Source: Paragonimus westermani | Lineage: Eukaryota > Platyhelminthes > Trematoda > Plagiorchiida > Troglotrematidae | Reading direction: 5' to 3' | DNA: 64,000 nucleotides | Assembly (NCBI GenBank): GCA_008508345.1 | Contig: QNGE01001709.1 | Span: 85,058 to 149,057 of the forward strand | Shown: in pieces, positions 1 through 14,500 of the stretch | Numbering within the stretch: the stretch's first letter is position 1 | Layout: each line of letters begins with the position of its first letter | Position numbers and translations under genes: made by a program | The notes under the pieces: generated by a model | Seen by the model: the letters and a program-made list of their open reading frames with translations, nothing else | Databases searched by the model: none | Told to the model about the DNA's origin: nothing

Positions 1-2046
1 AACGTTTTCCCTATTCTTAGTTCTTCATCCTTATTCTTTGTTGACACCCGACAACAACATCCTTATCTGCTGTCATTATTTTCAATCACGTGAACGAATG
101 GTGACGGATCATCACGAAAGTTTTCTCGTAGACTACCCTGTGTTCGAAAGGTTTGTGCACCGTTTTGCGTGTGTGATTGAAAACAGCGAACAAAATGATT
201 CTTAAACACACATCGTACACGATGATCGTTGTTTTGTTCAGGTTTATTCGGGGGCATTGTTACTGGATATGATGGAAAATTAATAAATATTTCCAACACA
301 TGACTTGACGGATTCATAAAGTGTGTAGGAATTCAAGTGAGGAAGATATCTGAATTGGAATTAGATATGCTGCTAGCTAATTTTTTCTTGTGTGTTTAAA
401 AAAATTAGTGATCCATATGACTAATGTTACTTGTACATGCCCGTTAATAAGATACACGTTTTGCATTTCACGGCCACTGTTAAGTGATAACGTGTGCATA
501 CCCCTCGGTACCTACAGTCATCCTGATAACCCACCGTGACCATCTTTGGCCTGAGGTGAACTTGCTAATTAGGAAAATTCGAGGTATGCTTCGAATCGGC
601 AATGCTACCGCTAAACTTGTGTATATCATTCATATTACGGGCGATTGAAAAACTAGTTGTCAGTTGTCACATACTAGTGAAAGCCCATTGTCATTTTTTA
701 TGTTAGTTTTCACAATCACGTAGATATTTCTAAACTGTCCTTTACCAGCGTTTCACGACTTCCATCTTCATAATTCAGAGTTCAGCAGCATTGCCCAACC
801 CATTCCTAACCAGTATTCAGACCGCAGTCCACACTATTATCAGCCAACTATTTTTACCACCGGTCTGTTAATCTCATTTGGGGCATGACAGGTTTACTCT
901 ATCCTGAAGTTAACATCCAGTGGCTTGTGAATAATGATTAGATAACCAAACTGTTTCGTTGAAGAACAAAATAAGCATCTCAAAAAATTCAAATCGATGA
1001 CCCGCTGATCTGAACCTCCCATTCATGGTGTAAGCACCTTATCCTCAAATAGCTAGGCAATTGTGTTGATTGCTACGTAGTAAACAGCGACTACGGTTGT
1101 CAAAATTTAAACACACCGCTCTGATGGTTACAACTATCCAACTCATAATAGGTTGATCATACTTAACTTTATAAAATTAATTTCTCAGTGGACAGAAGAT
1201 TAAGCTCGTAGTGCGACAGTTGTTCATTAGAATCCGGTATTTACTCTGAGAACGTCAGTTGTGGATCGCTAATTCAACGGTGCTCGTCAGAAGTCCACTG
1301 TATATTTACTGCTGTAGCGACACCAAGCGCAAATTGAAATTTGAAGTAGACCACCTTCACTATGACGAATGCGGAAAACCGCGTCATCTTTACGTGGTTT
1401 TGCCAACATTGACGGAAAGGAAGATTATTTTATTGACAGCATAGTTAAAACAATGTTTCCTACATAAAATCCTCATTAAATAAGGCAAAGCGTAAAATGT
1501 TGAGTTTTGTGGAGGCTTTACCTACAGAAGGTTTACTCGTCAACTTCCGTAAGCAAAGCGTACTGAATACTGATCTGTCTCCGTCAAAATCACACAAGCG
1601 TGTTGTGTTAGTCTGTGTGTATTGTGTTTATCCTTACGTGCGGTTTTATTTCTGCACCCAATTGTGAACAATGTAGTTTTGTCATAGACATCGCTGAATG
1701 TCTTATGTACGTATTAAAAAACGAAATGTCATCGGGTACATCATACACATATTCTTTTGTTTTCATACATAGTGGCTGCACCTTGTTGGTTTGCAAGATT
1801 TTATTCGAAATGAATGACAATATCTTCACTTATTCCGATAATTTGGAGTCACAATAACGTCGTTCTAACTGAGGTAATTCGTCAGTCAAATTTTAATAAA
1901 TCTGTCTTAGTCTTTATTCCTTTGTTAATGTCCTGAAATGAGGTGGATTGTGCTGCAGATTTCATAGGGCTTTTTATGCGTTGGCTCAAAAATAGTATAA
2001 AATATCTTTTGAGATCTTCAACAATGTTAGCTGTTTATTTTTTCAG
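1..2046. other. Sequence upstream of the first visible exon; no gene supported
   Basis: No protein family is recognisable here on either strand. A 61-codon plus-strand frame at 1259-1444, rich in lysine and arginine, follows a possible acceptor, but it runs into a stop without a convincing GT donor. I do not call it an exon. The region probably holds the 5' part of the gene whose first clear exon starts at 2047, or one of its introns, because that exon opens with an acceptor and not a start codon. Confidence 0.4.
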
Positions 2047-2560
2047 AACCGCCTTAATCAGCTTCTCAAGCATCCAATTTATACCAACAATTACCATGTG
2101 AACATCATCACGGGGTGTGCTGCTAGCACTGTGACTAACTTTAAAGCCAGTCTTCTGATCGGCTCGAAGCGCAGCATTGGGAAGCCGTCCAGTTTCATTC
2201 TTTTCCGTATTGGACGTCCGTCATTCGCCTTTTTTACTGTGCCTGACACAAAATCCCAACAAAGCATGAACAGCAACAGTGTCTGTATGGTAGTGGGCTC
2301 AGTGAAACACAGAGAATCTACCAATATGTCTGCATCAGCCCGAAAACAGGCACATATTCAACAGAACACAGAAACCAAAAATGATTGGTTGATGCAAGTG
2401 TTACAAAAAGGCCTCAACTCCTTTTCGATACATACGGAGTCATTGAACGAACAAACCCTACCCACGAAAGAAAGGCCGCAACGTTTGTGTTATCCCCGTT
2501 CGGCAAACTTCAAAATGTATCGTTTATCATTTGATGCTTGTTATCCGCTTGCTGCAAAAG
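2047..2560 (+). CDS. Candidate exon A of the large plus-strand gene
   Basis: The frame opens right after a pyrimidine-rich acceptor (ttttttcag at 2038-2046) and stays open for 171 codons to a donor AAAAG|GTGAGG at 2561, ending in phase 1. The protein part is serine-rich and basic with no recognisable domain. An in-frame GTG lies at 2098, but nothing suggests translation starts there. Confidence 0.5.
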
Positions 2561-5500
2561 GTGAGGGTCTGATTCACATATTTACACGACAATCAGTTGT
2601 GCACGGTGGGCTGCCAAAGTCATAAAAGTCATACCATCCTAATCAAATAGAGTTAAGTAAACTTTAACTTAGGTTTTATCTCATAGACTATCAGTAAACT
2701 CCGAACTCGTCACAGCTACCACCGTTTGCTTAACCGAAGTTTAAGACGTACTTAAGTGTCGGGAGACAAACGCCAGATACTAACCACTTGAATGGGGACG
2801 GACAGATGAAACTGTCGGTTTAGGGAGAAAATTATGTTTTTGAATGCTGGAATAAGGTTTATATAGATGAGCTATGCACTTTCACACTTGGGTTTGCTTT
2901 TTTAATTAAACAGTCACCATTTTGGGCGCGGACAATAGGCAGCATTTACATTATTTGTTTGTGAACACTCCTTACAATTTAGGCGTTCAATGTTTGAACG
3001 TAGACTGCACGAAATAGGCCAGCTAAGTTTTATCAGTTCATCATACAATACTGAAGTAACGAGGCTAATAGTGAATGCATGCATTTAAAGACAACTGATT
3101 CGAAAATGTTCTCCCCAGTCAGTTCAGTCGTGAATTCCGGTAGCGGGCGTGTCTATGTACAACATTTAACCACTTTTAAATGTTTCCAGTGGCCCAAATC
3201 TTCAAAAAATTTTGTGTTGTGCAGTGTTTACCCCTACACAACCATGTAATTTCTGCAAAATCTATCATATAACCAAATAGATTGTCACTATGCATGCACC
3301 CTGGCTAAATTTGCCCGTAGATTTTACGACAAAGAGGGCAACTGTGCAGTGTGGAGGTCGTCGTGCTGGGTAAGTTTGTTTCAGTTAACAAATCCATTTA
3401 TTCAGTAACTGCTCCAGATAGAATGGATAATGTGCTACAAGATTTGAATTCACCTAGCTCAACACTATATGTAATACCCGTTTGCGTTTTCAGTACTACA
3501 CTATGCAAAAACAAGACCGTCCGAATTTGGTACACAAACAGTGTCAAAAAAATAGCGAAATGACTCTGTGGTTATGTTTTGTAACAACACAAGCATTGTT
3601 AAGTACAGCAGTATTCAGATCAATCTTATTTACACCGTAACTTGTAAACTAAATTCACGTGCTTCACCGATCATATTTTCTTAATAAACGCAATGTTTCA
3701 ATGTTGAACAGATCTCACGCCACGACGACAAAAACCAAACGATTACCGCCAAAACAAAGCTTCGCGACCAAAGTCAAGTGCAGTCACAGAATCCAATTCG
3801 ACCCTGTTGTGTTCGAATTCCACGTTCCCCAATAGTAAATCTCACCCTTCCAAGTTCAACAACCGAAAGAAACTCGGAACGAACGAGGTAAACCCTTCAA
3901 TTTATCCATCGCCAGTACATTTATTTCGCAACCAAATAACAACCGAAAATGAAGGAAAACACAAAAAGCATAGTTTATGCAACGTTCATCTTAAACAGTA
4001 AAATAATCTACCTATGTCCAAGGTCGATCAGGTAGACGCCAAAATTTTTAGAGTTCAGCAAATTGGACAAGCAAGTGACAACTGACAGGGCGAATTCAAC
4101 GTCCACTAAAATGTGCTCTCAGTTGATGTACATACAAGTTTATCACAGAAACGTTTTCAGCACAAATTGTAAACGTCTATATCATGATTCATTAATCAAA
4201 GATCAAACGCATTTCGTCTGACTCTTTGTATTTGGCGACCTGATGAGATAAAATCTAGTGAAAACACTCAACTAACGACTCACACTTTTTACAAGCGCTA
4301 AAGTTGTCTTTAGCGTTCTGACCTACCATAGGCTAATATGTCTGCGGAAATGTTTCGGGGAAAATGTATCACTTCCAGTTTAGTAACACCAACTACTACG
4401 TCTTGTTGTACGCCTCTGCAACTGCAAGTCATACTGTGCAAATGATCCAACATGTTTTTTGTTCTAGCTCTATAACTCATTGAGTAGTGCAAATTATTTC
4501 CGCACCAAAATGACAATTCTGCTTTCTATGTGATGGTTGAAGCGTTCAATACAAGACTTAAGAGGTCTTTTTCCCTTACTTTAAGTTTTCTGTGATAGCC
4601 GTGTTCGGATGAGCTAAATGGCTTCCAATAAACCTGTTCGATATGTGCGGTGACAGTGAGAAGTGTAAGTAAAAATTGTTTCGTCCTAAGTTCCGATAAC
4701 CTCTATTCTTTTTTGCTTACACGTTTTACAATGTTCAGCTGCAGATTTCTAGCACACGTCCATCAGAGCAGACAAAATCGGCTGACCAAACTACAGCGAA
4801 ATCATTTAAAGTATATCGAACCACCCGCACTCCATCACAACCTTTGAATATATCTGGTTACACAGCTAGTCGCACCACCACTTTGAAGAAAGTAACTGCA
4901 AAACACCGCTCCATACTAAGACCGTCGCAATCTGCCACCTACGTTTGGAACAAGCATTCTATATATAAGCAGACTGCAACCAGGAACCCGGTTCGTGGAA
5001 TGGGGGGTGTAAGGTCCATTTTGAAGATGTCGGAGGCACCCATGAGGAGGTCTGATGTTGGAGTTAATACCGATCATGACAAAAAGCAGACTCAACCAGA
5101 AACGTCGGAGGCACCGATAACTTATCATGAATACCTAAAAGAGGTGTAAGTTGTGTGACCACAATTCGTTATTAGCTGTCTGTCTCAGATTTTATTTTGT
5201 GAGTTACCAAATTTCTGGATATGCTAAATTTTATACATTTACTATGCAGTGGGGTTGCGAACTCGATATCTTAGTGTTTTCTATTATTTCATTGTTGACA
5301 TTTTTATCAGCCCATCTAAGAAGATTTTTGACACTTAACCAACTCGATTGATGCAACAAACACTTGTAAAGTAAATGTTTCGAGAAATAATATCCATATA
5401 GCGCTCATTCAACTAGAAAAAGTACAAACACTAATGTGCTACATAAACTTACTCAGTAGACTGGAGTACACGAAATGCATGTTGTCAAGTCTTTTGCTCC

Positions 5501-8500
5501 ATTTCCCCACTTTTCCCAGTCTATTATCTTCTTACGTTTTTCAGATCAAACGTCCCCAAACGACTATGTTCCAGATGCAGTGATGAAATATTTTTTCATG
5601 AAATATTAGCGCATTTATAATGCTTTCTTCTGAATAATGGTTAAGCCACTGGCATAACATCCGTTACTGAGAGACACACGGCGTTAAGTGATTACGGCAC
5701 GTGGGTCTTAATAATTGGAACTAGAGTAAAGATGGGTGGTCAGATTGAGAAAGAAAACCCCAACGTTCTACCGTTATTGTTCTGGATGAAATTGGTCACC
5801 TGAGGTTTGTGGACTATTCGTCGATTTAGTCGACTGATCAACATGACCCAATTGGGACAAGAACTTGGTAGTCTGTAGCCTGTGAATAAAAGTGTTCACA
5901 CCAAGACGCATCGGCGGTCGTTAAAGCTAAGAAATAGCGAACACAGTCTGGTATTCAAAAAATCGGGATATCAAGAGGAGAGAAGAACATGGACGACATT
6001 GATCGGTTTCCGTAAACTTCATCCTTTTAGTTCTACAGCACATAAATCACTGGTTTCAATGATCATGTACAGTGCCTACGTGGCACAAAAATTTCCCAGA
6101 ATATCGCTATATATATAGATTGTTAGTGTTTCTCCAGAAAATTTAATTAAACAGTGTAAAATTCCTCAAAGTAGTCACCAAAAGTACTGCACTCAACAAT
6201 CTTGGTTTTGTTGGTTGGTTATCAAGCTAAACGCACCAAACTAACGCAGCATTGACAAATTACAAAGAGAGCAAGCGGACTAATAAGGTTAACCTAAGCA
6301 ATGTCAAGCAGCGAGCAAGAAGCCATTTGAGCGATGAATTTCGCGAGGTCTACAGAATAAGAGTTTGGCCAAGGTAGATTCAAAGTATAAAGGGTTTCAG
6401 ACCCAAAGGAAAAATTCGTGAATGAGAATTCTAACGACGGCTTTAGGTGTGGACAGGAACGGAAGTGTCATCACTTAAAACTCGACTATTTTAACTCAAC
6501 CGATTGATTCTGTTACATTGACAGAGCAACCACATCCCGCCAGGAGTGATGATGTCTCGCCATTGATGGACTCCATTCCTTATCTGTTCGACGAAGATGG
6601 GTGTTGCTAATAAAACGGTTCGAATGAGCACTTGGTCATGTGGCCAACATAACTGACGGAATTTATTAAGATATACGCAGAAATGTTATAATGCATAATG
6701 TGAAAAGCACCTAAGAGGGAGATGAGGAAGCCATCCAGTTGAATAATTCGTCCAGTCTGATTGACACGCAGTCGTTATATGTTTCTGAGGCTAGCAGCAT
6801 GGGAGAATTGGACACTTGAAAATGTTTAGTTGTTCTACAAGCTAGCATCCATAATGATGTGAGTTGAGTTTTAGCTCAAATTAGTCGCCGTGAAATACTA
6901 AGTTGATGACGATCGGCGTGTTAACGCACTGACAAATACATTGGCCATCTCGGATAACAGAAATGCTAAGACTAAGCACAGTCTCTGAAGGACAAGCTGA
7001 AGCTCTACTGCGATGATTCACAGAATGCCTATGGTTTGTTTCGTACATCACATAACACATTTCATTTAGAGTGAAACCAAGTACCCGTAGTAGGACAAAA
7101 AATTAATGAGGACTTCGACTAAGTCTGCTACTACAGTTGCTGCACTGCTCGATAGCTAATATGAAGTGAGTGATGAGTTCGTTGAATAAAACTGGAGAAT
7201 GAGAGCAATTACCAGAAGCAACAAATGGAAAAGTTGCACTACAATATTTTGCTACGGCAGATAACAAAATTTCGAGCACATATTAGCACACAACGCTGTA
7301 TCACAACGATAAACATGTCGGAAATAAGTCAGTCAGCGTAAACGTCCTCTAGTACCACTGTGATAGGTTCTCAAGAGGAGTAGAAATTTCGGGTAGCAGA
7401 AATCATTTGACATGCAAGTAAGTAGTTCCAATCGAACAATGTGCCTGAGCGAGTATGGTGAATGGCTACGATGCCTATGACACTTGCGAATGCATGGCAG
7501 ATTACGCTCACTCCACAGCTCATGGTATGAGGAATGAGTAAATGGCAGTATTGTGAGAGCCGGTTCGTCCCCCATTGTCTTGTCAATTCGAGTTATGTGG
7601 TCCTGATGATCGTCAGTATATCGTGCATCAGGTATCACGCACTGTTCATCACTGACTGTAATGTCACCGCCTTTGGTAAACAGGAATTGCGGCAATACCA
7701 TAAGCTCCTTATTCAATACGTATCCAAATGTGTACAACCTAAACCCAAGATTCTTAATCATGCTGTAATACAAAGCATAATGCATATTACGTTTGCCACA
7801 ACAGGCTTGAGAACAAGAATTAGGCGTTTCGATTAAGCAAAGTGATCAGGTCACAAAACTGACTGACCTGTTGAAATCCATAACGTCCTTCGTAGTGGAG
7901 TTCACCGAACCTTGTGACCTGAGTGAGGGTCTGGGAGAGAGGTGCCGCAGACAGATTCGTCATGACCAAAGAACGAGGAAAGGTGAGCTTTTGGAAACCG
8001 TGATCGTCTGTTGCGTCAGAATTCTTCACCTGTGTCAGTTTTCTTTTTTGATATCATGACTGCACGGTGAATAAACCATTTTATACAAGACCACTGTCGC
8101 TTGTGTGCAATGATTAGGTTAGCCGATCGTCTCGAGAGGAGTCAGTAAGTGTTCTGTTAGCTCCACGCGATAACCCCGCAATTAGAACTTTCGAGACAGG
8201 TCGAAATCACTGATCTCATCAAATCAAATCCCCGTCTACTTATCACTTAACAAGTTTCAACAGATCAGTGGTCTCGATCTGTCTCGGGAATCCTAATCGC
8301 GGGTTTATCGTCTTCTCTCGGGACGATCGGGCAACCTGGTCATTGCTCACATACGACAGTGGTTGAGCGCTCAGATATGATAATTCCGTCGTGTCTAACG
8401 TGAGGTCAGTGACGTGGTGGTCAACATGGTTGCCTCATGAAAGCGTGAATGGATTTCACATCCCGGCCGTAGCAAGGATATGTACTACTGACGAGCTCTA

Positions 8501-11500
8501 ATGAGTGCGAAACTCGAGTCTAGTGCTTCTTTTCGAAAAAGGCTGAGTGGAAATTCTATCTTAACGCGCAGGCCCCGATCAGGTATGAGTGATGTTCAAC
8601 GTTAAGATAAACGAAATCCCTGACTACCCGTCAGTAATTATAATATGTTGAATTTTTGTGCATGGAAGCAATGGATACTTATGAAGTACTCTTGCTGTGT
8701 GCTAGTAATGCACCAATAACAGCCGCTTCACCAACTTACTAAACCTGATACCACAGTATCTACACAGCATATAAAATCCTATCGGAATAAACTTTCAACC
8801 GGGCGGTAAAACCGAAAGCGTTTTTACACTGAAAAGGCCTAGAATCACTAAGTTGTTTCCCGGCGATGCAAACATACCTCCCATTAAATTTGTGCACTGG
8901 GAAGCACGAAAGCGGAAGTAGGATACTCGTAGCTACTCCAGTGGTTTTCACCATGTCAAGTAAAAATTTGGACGAACGATTATAACTCATTTTATCGTAT
9001 CAGAGACGTCGGATGATGGCAAAAATGATAATAGCATTTAATGTGACCAAGTCACTCGCATGCGTGGTTTGTGAAGATCGCCCACTATGGTTGTATGCGA
9101 ACGTCTTCAGCGCTACAGGTAAAGTAGAAGCCATCCATCTTTACTAAACTCAGAGCAAAACCTTGTGTATCATTTTAGTTGTTACTCTTTGTCTGATTAC
9201 ACAAATTTACGTTAAACTAAAAAAAATTTCTACAGCTTTCTATTTTGAACAAAAATGCCCCTTGACCACGGATATCTTTGTAAGAGTACAGTGGTTGCTA
9301 AAGCACTTCAAAAATCATCTTTCGCTCCCGATAACCTTTGTTTGTTATGGTTGGGACGACTACACCGAAAATCAACCGTTGACAAGAAACTTGCTCCTCT
9401 GGTGTCTTTCAGATAGGCGAGAAATGAAAGGTAAAACTGCTAGTTTGCAGAAGGTTGTCGGATAGAATCGATAGGTGCTTGGTATCAAGAATAGAAGAAT
9501 CTGAATCACATTGGGTTCAAGGACTGACCAAAACAAGATGTACACTCCAGCTTCATTTATAATCCGACATATTTTATCGAGTCACAGGGTGAAACTGTCC
9601 CATTTTTATCCAGATTTCTTCAGTGAAACCTTCTTCTTCAAAATTAGCTGTGATCGTGACGTTTCGTAATTGTGAATCTGTTGTGTGCTCATAAACAATC
9701 ATCCGTAGACCCTAGTTTACTTGGATCTAAACACGAAACATCTGTCGTTTATGTACATTGTAGTCTGTTTATTTTCAAAACCATGCAGCTCGCCGTTTAA
9801 CCAGGAATACGAAGTTTTGTATCAACTTGCCAGCAGTTTAATTGAAGACGCTTTGCACAGCACCATCGTCGCGAGTGGACGCAATATGCTACAAGCTGTT
9901 TGGGAGAATGTGCAAGATCAATACAGAAGTGAACCGGCATCAATATCAAGTGATTCAATAAATCCTGTCACCATGGATTCTTGTGCCAGTTCTCATCCCC
10001 TAACAATTTCCATTAACGTCGGTGGGTGTCACAGCGGACAATATTCGACACATGACACAAACGTTTTTCCACAGAAGACTGAAGCGTCGTTTGGCATACG
10101 CGTAAGTATAGAGCTGATGGTATATAATTTGCTAATGATCGTGAGGTACACTTGGTAATTACAGACCGTTCATTATGGGATAAATATTCACTGAGCTCCC
10201 AAGACTCGATGGTACAAAATTTGGTCACATGTCCTTCTGATGTTTGCCACCTAACAGTATACTTGAGAAATAGAATGTTCTTTAGTTTTGAGCTTTAGAA
10301 TGAACGTAGATTAACGAATTTTGTGACCGTTCTAACAGGAAGAAATTTTCTACACTGTTCATAGGAACATACAGTTCACAAAAGTCTGCATGGCCTATCC
10401 GACTACATTTCGCTCCACCTTTACAAGGGCATATTGCATTTAACATGGCCTATACAGCGACATCAAACAGATAGCCAATAATACTCCATGTGAAATCGCA
10501 CACGGCTGGTTGTATCCGTTTCCGGACTAATCTGTTAGTAACCGAAACCAGCGGATGTCATCGGACAAACTTCACAACAATTGGCTTGCAGTAAACTGCC
10601 GGCGATTCTGCTCACACCTCGTATGCAGTATGGACCCTAACCAGCAAGACAGGTCAGGGTGTGAGTGGAAGCCATCATAGTCCAGCTGCACAATGCTGGT
10701 TGGCCAAATGGCAGACTGATAGGAAGGTGGAAAACTTATTTCTCAGAAACAGCAAAGTGCAACGGCTCCTAGAGAAAAGTCTGCATCATCAAGCAAGATA
10801 TCGAATATATAATACAAGAGGAAATACATTTTACAGAAATATAGGAATGCGGCTGAAAGATGGTTTGGATAAAAACTTAAGTTTACACTGAGACTTGACA
10901 TTAGACCTTGAGCACACTGTGTTCTGTCAAAACTTAAGGACGTGAAAGATAACAGACCACTCCGACTAGACTGCTAAACCGCCCCAAACTGGTTCATTAA
11001 AGTCGCCCAAGAGAAACAGTCTGTTACTTACTGGAGATGACTAGAATTTCGAGGAGACTTGATTATGGAAGAATTGTTTTGTATAGGCCATGCAGCACAC
11101 AGCTGGATCGTAAGGACCAAGAAACGCAACAGGTCTACCTCGACCGAGTCCCAGGCGCACAGATATCATTCGGGAGCAGACGCCGTGCAGTGCAACTCCA
11201 GGCGAGGCTTTGATGCGATTTGCGACTGTGAGACAGACATCGTATACCCGAACACTAGCTGTAGAACCCATTGAGTAGAATATATAACCAGCGATTTCCG
11301 ACCGGAGCCTACTTCGAACACTAAACAGTCTCATCCAGACCTGTGACCATAATGATGTGGAGGTTTAGGTCCACTGAGATTAGTACGGTGTGGTTTTCCG
11401 GTCGTCCCATGTTGCACCAACCAAAGAATATATGTAGACTTCACGCTCCAAACTCTTTCCTTCGACGCCGAGCACATTCAAGGGATGAAAGGAAATAGGA

Positions 11501-14500
11501 TTTTCTTGGGGAACCCCATCCGCAGTGACTGGTTCGAACGTCTGTCTCACTTTTCAGTGAGAGCAGTGAGGCGTCTCCCTAATGTGACTGATGCGCTTCA
11601 CCCAGCCACGGTTGCTTTGGTTCGGTGTTCACCCAAAGGGTTAGAATGACTAAAGATATTCAACCACGCGGGATCTGACTGATAGGTCTACCTTTTGGAA
11701 AACTGAGACCATGTTTGGCTCGAAAAGTATGAATAAATTGTTTCCAATATGAAAAAGCGCATCCCTGGTTTTGATTAGAAACTAAACATGGAATTCTAAT
11801 GGAGATGGAAAATTCCCAAGGCACACTGTTTAGAATCTTGGGGTCGTGGTTCACAGACAACGATGGACAGTCGATCAGTTGTTAGCGCTTTTATGCACCA
11901 CTCAAAAGGTAAAGCTGTTTCCTAAGTACCCTTTTATTTATAAGACCGGTAGATTGATGTGTGTACGTCTTGGTTAAACAGATGCACAATTTCCTTGAGG
12001 CTCAACAGCGTTTCGCTAACATTATGAAAAGTTTGCTCCTACTTTGTCATGTTGAGCTTGGGATTTCCGGTCGAGAACCAGTGACGAAGGCCAGAACGAT
12101 TACCAAAGTCACGTTCGGCTTATTGCTGTGCACTTCTAGTATGTCCTTCCCATACAGAGAGGCCCGAAAACGCGTCCACGTGCTAGGTAATGCTATCCTT
12201 ATTAAGGCCCAGAGGGAAGTGCCCTCTCTTGGTTCGAAGCTGTAGACCCTCAACGGGTCGATAGGTTGTAAGTTTAGGTTCAGCTTGACAACCCGTATGA
12301 TTTGAGGATCTTGGAACCTACAGGAATGGAAAGCGTTAGCTGGTTTGAATCGACATTAGCAGACATATCATATAGGTTTTTTTTCATTGCCGGTTCACCA
12401 GCACTGCCGTCTGATATCTTGCTGCTACTGATCAGTCGAAGGAAACGAACGATACTGTACTTTTGAAAATTGACCAGTCCTGGTATTGTTATTATGTGCA
12501 AAACCAGTATGCAGAAGATGACCACCATTCGGATAACCTAAAACAGATTTATTCTCGATGTCACATTGGAGAAAATCGTGGCGATAGAACCCACCCTATT
12601 GCAGTCATGAATTCATGAGGGACCCGGTACGGATGGTTGAAACCAGGTGAAAGTCAAACACCAAGCTCGATGACACATCTGAAATACGCAACGAAACCGT
12701 TAAGCTAGGCTTAAACTTATCTGTGGACGTGTCCCTTACCACCATCTCGTGCGTCGGCCATTTGAAGTGCTCGATCCAGTTCAAAAACATTCCGTGAATA
12801 AATTGTGTAGATTATTCATTCGACCCAGTACATATGCTAGACTGAGTCTCTGTACGTTCAAAAACAATGCGGTCAGTTGATGTGTAATCACTGTTATTCC
12901 CTGTGATTTTATTTCACTTCATAACGGTCAACTGACTGTTCTTTTCGACTGTCTTACACAACTCAACTACTTGTACACGGAAAACATTCTTTTGGCGAGT
13001 GATTTCCTTGAAATGATCGAACTGCATGGTTCAAAGTGCATTTTCAAGATTACATAGTAAGAAATGCATGTCGAAGATGAATTGACTTTACTGATGGAGA
13101 CAATTTCACTTCTTTTTCAAACAGACATCTCAGTCAATCACAGTTACCTGTTATTTATGGAACAAACGAACAATAATCTATGGTTTCTAACCCCTTTACT
13201 TACGAGGCCTCATGAAGACACTCCGCTGCGTTCGATTTATCGATTGCCAGTAACTTCAGTTCTATAGCTTCTCAGGCATGGTCCGGTCGAAACTTTGTTT
13301 GGCACAACCCAATAGGTTTTCACAAATGGCCATCTGATACAAGAATAACCGCACTGGATGCTGACCGATATATGAAGAAACTTACATACATTCGTAGTAA
13401 GAAAGATTCGGAGAAAACTGAAGTCTACGTTCACTAAACTACAGCTCAAGAAGGACTGTTTATAAACTGTAATGCGTCGTCAGATTTAATGTTCTATGGA
13501 TCTCAGGCAACCTGTAGACAAGCTGTGTCATTCAATCAAGTCGGAGGGTTAATTATGGAAACACTAGACGTGATGCTCTCAAGTAGTCCGCCTCACCTGC
13601 CGAATATACGATCGCTTGCAGTTGCAGTGACGTTTACATTGACAGAATCAATTAAGGTCTGCGTTAACGAATGTCCACTCATCTTTCTCAACTGGATGGT
13701 TCAGTCTGCTTGCGAAGTAACAGCCAAACAAGCAACCCAACATCGTCGCTCTTGACGCGCCTCTGGGCAACCAGCCACAGTAATATCCTAGTTAGGCCAG
13801 TAACTCTGTTGATGTGAGATCAAAACCTTATTTCGCGTTATCAGTGAAGCATTATGGGTCAGACAAACAAACTTGGTTTGTGCCCAAAACTTACTGATTC
13901 ATGTTGCTCACCCCCTACAGTACAGGATTTTAGCTTCAAACTCGCTCCGTTCAATTACCGTTACTATTCACTTTCGTTGCATATTCCGTTTGTGATAGAG
14001 TTCAACTGACAATGTAAATCGATACTTTAGCAACCCTCAACATCTGCCCTGTTATTTTGACAAATAGACCTCCTTATGGAGGATAGAGATAAAAACTGTT
14101 ATAAAGAATTTGCGTAAATTGATAAGCTTTCGTGTACAAAGAGTATCTTTGTACTTGTAACCTGATCCACAGACGTGTAAAAATTTATCCCGGCTAACCA
14201 TTAAACATGAAGAAACCTCGACTTATGCTACAAGAAACCAGAAGCTGTGGAAAATGGCTCGTTGTTGTGGGTTTCCCTAAAAGTAGCAGTACTTTATTTG
14301 AAAGTATGCCTGTTAACCGCGCTACCAGTTCATTATTCTGGATCAATTTTTGAGCCGCCTCAATAAGAACCTATCAACTTGGTGGAAACCACTTTGGCGT
14401 GACCGTGAATAGACCTTACTTTAGGGGACCACTTTGTCTCAAGATCATTAGTATACATCACAAGTTTCATTGCGACATCTCCACCCTCAGGGAGTTTTAC

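Larger units (their letters stand above)
5146..9788 (+). other. Intron C-D of the large gene, containing repeats
   Basis: No coding exon is convincing here. The segment holds the hairpin MITE-like element at 8107-8346 and, directly after it, a SINE-like repeat at about 8378-8580. The stretch from about 6240 to 7330 has many in-frame stops on all strands and may be old transposon debris of unknown type. A 100-codon open frame at 9163-9465 has no acceptor that fits the phase of exons C and D. Confidence 0.4.

Noticed and set aside
3321..3369. Possible 49-bp exon with a strong GTAAGT donor
   Set aside because: Its phase would break the otherwise perfect joins between exons A, B and C, so it was left out of the model.
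4236..4275. CTGATGAG followed by GAAA, as in a hammerhead ribozyme
   Set aside because: The stem between the two core boxes does not close next to the GAAA, and no stem I or III partner is evident. Similar words at 29487 and 34333 fail the same test.
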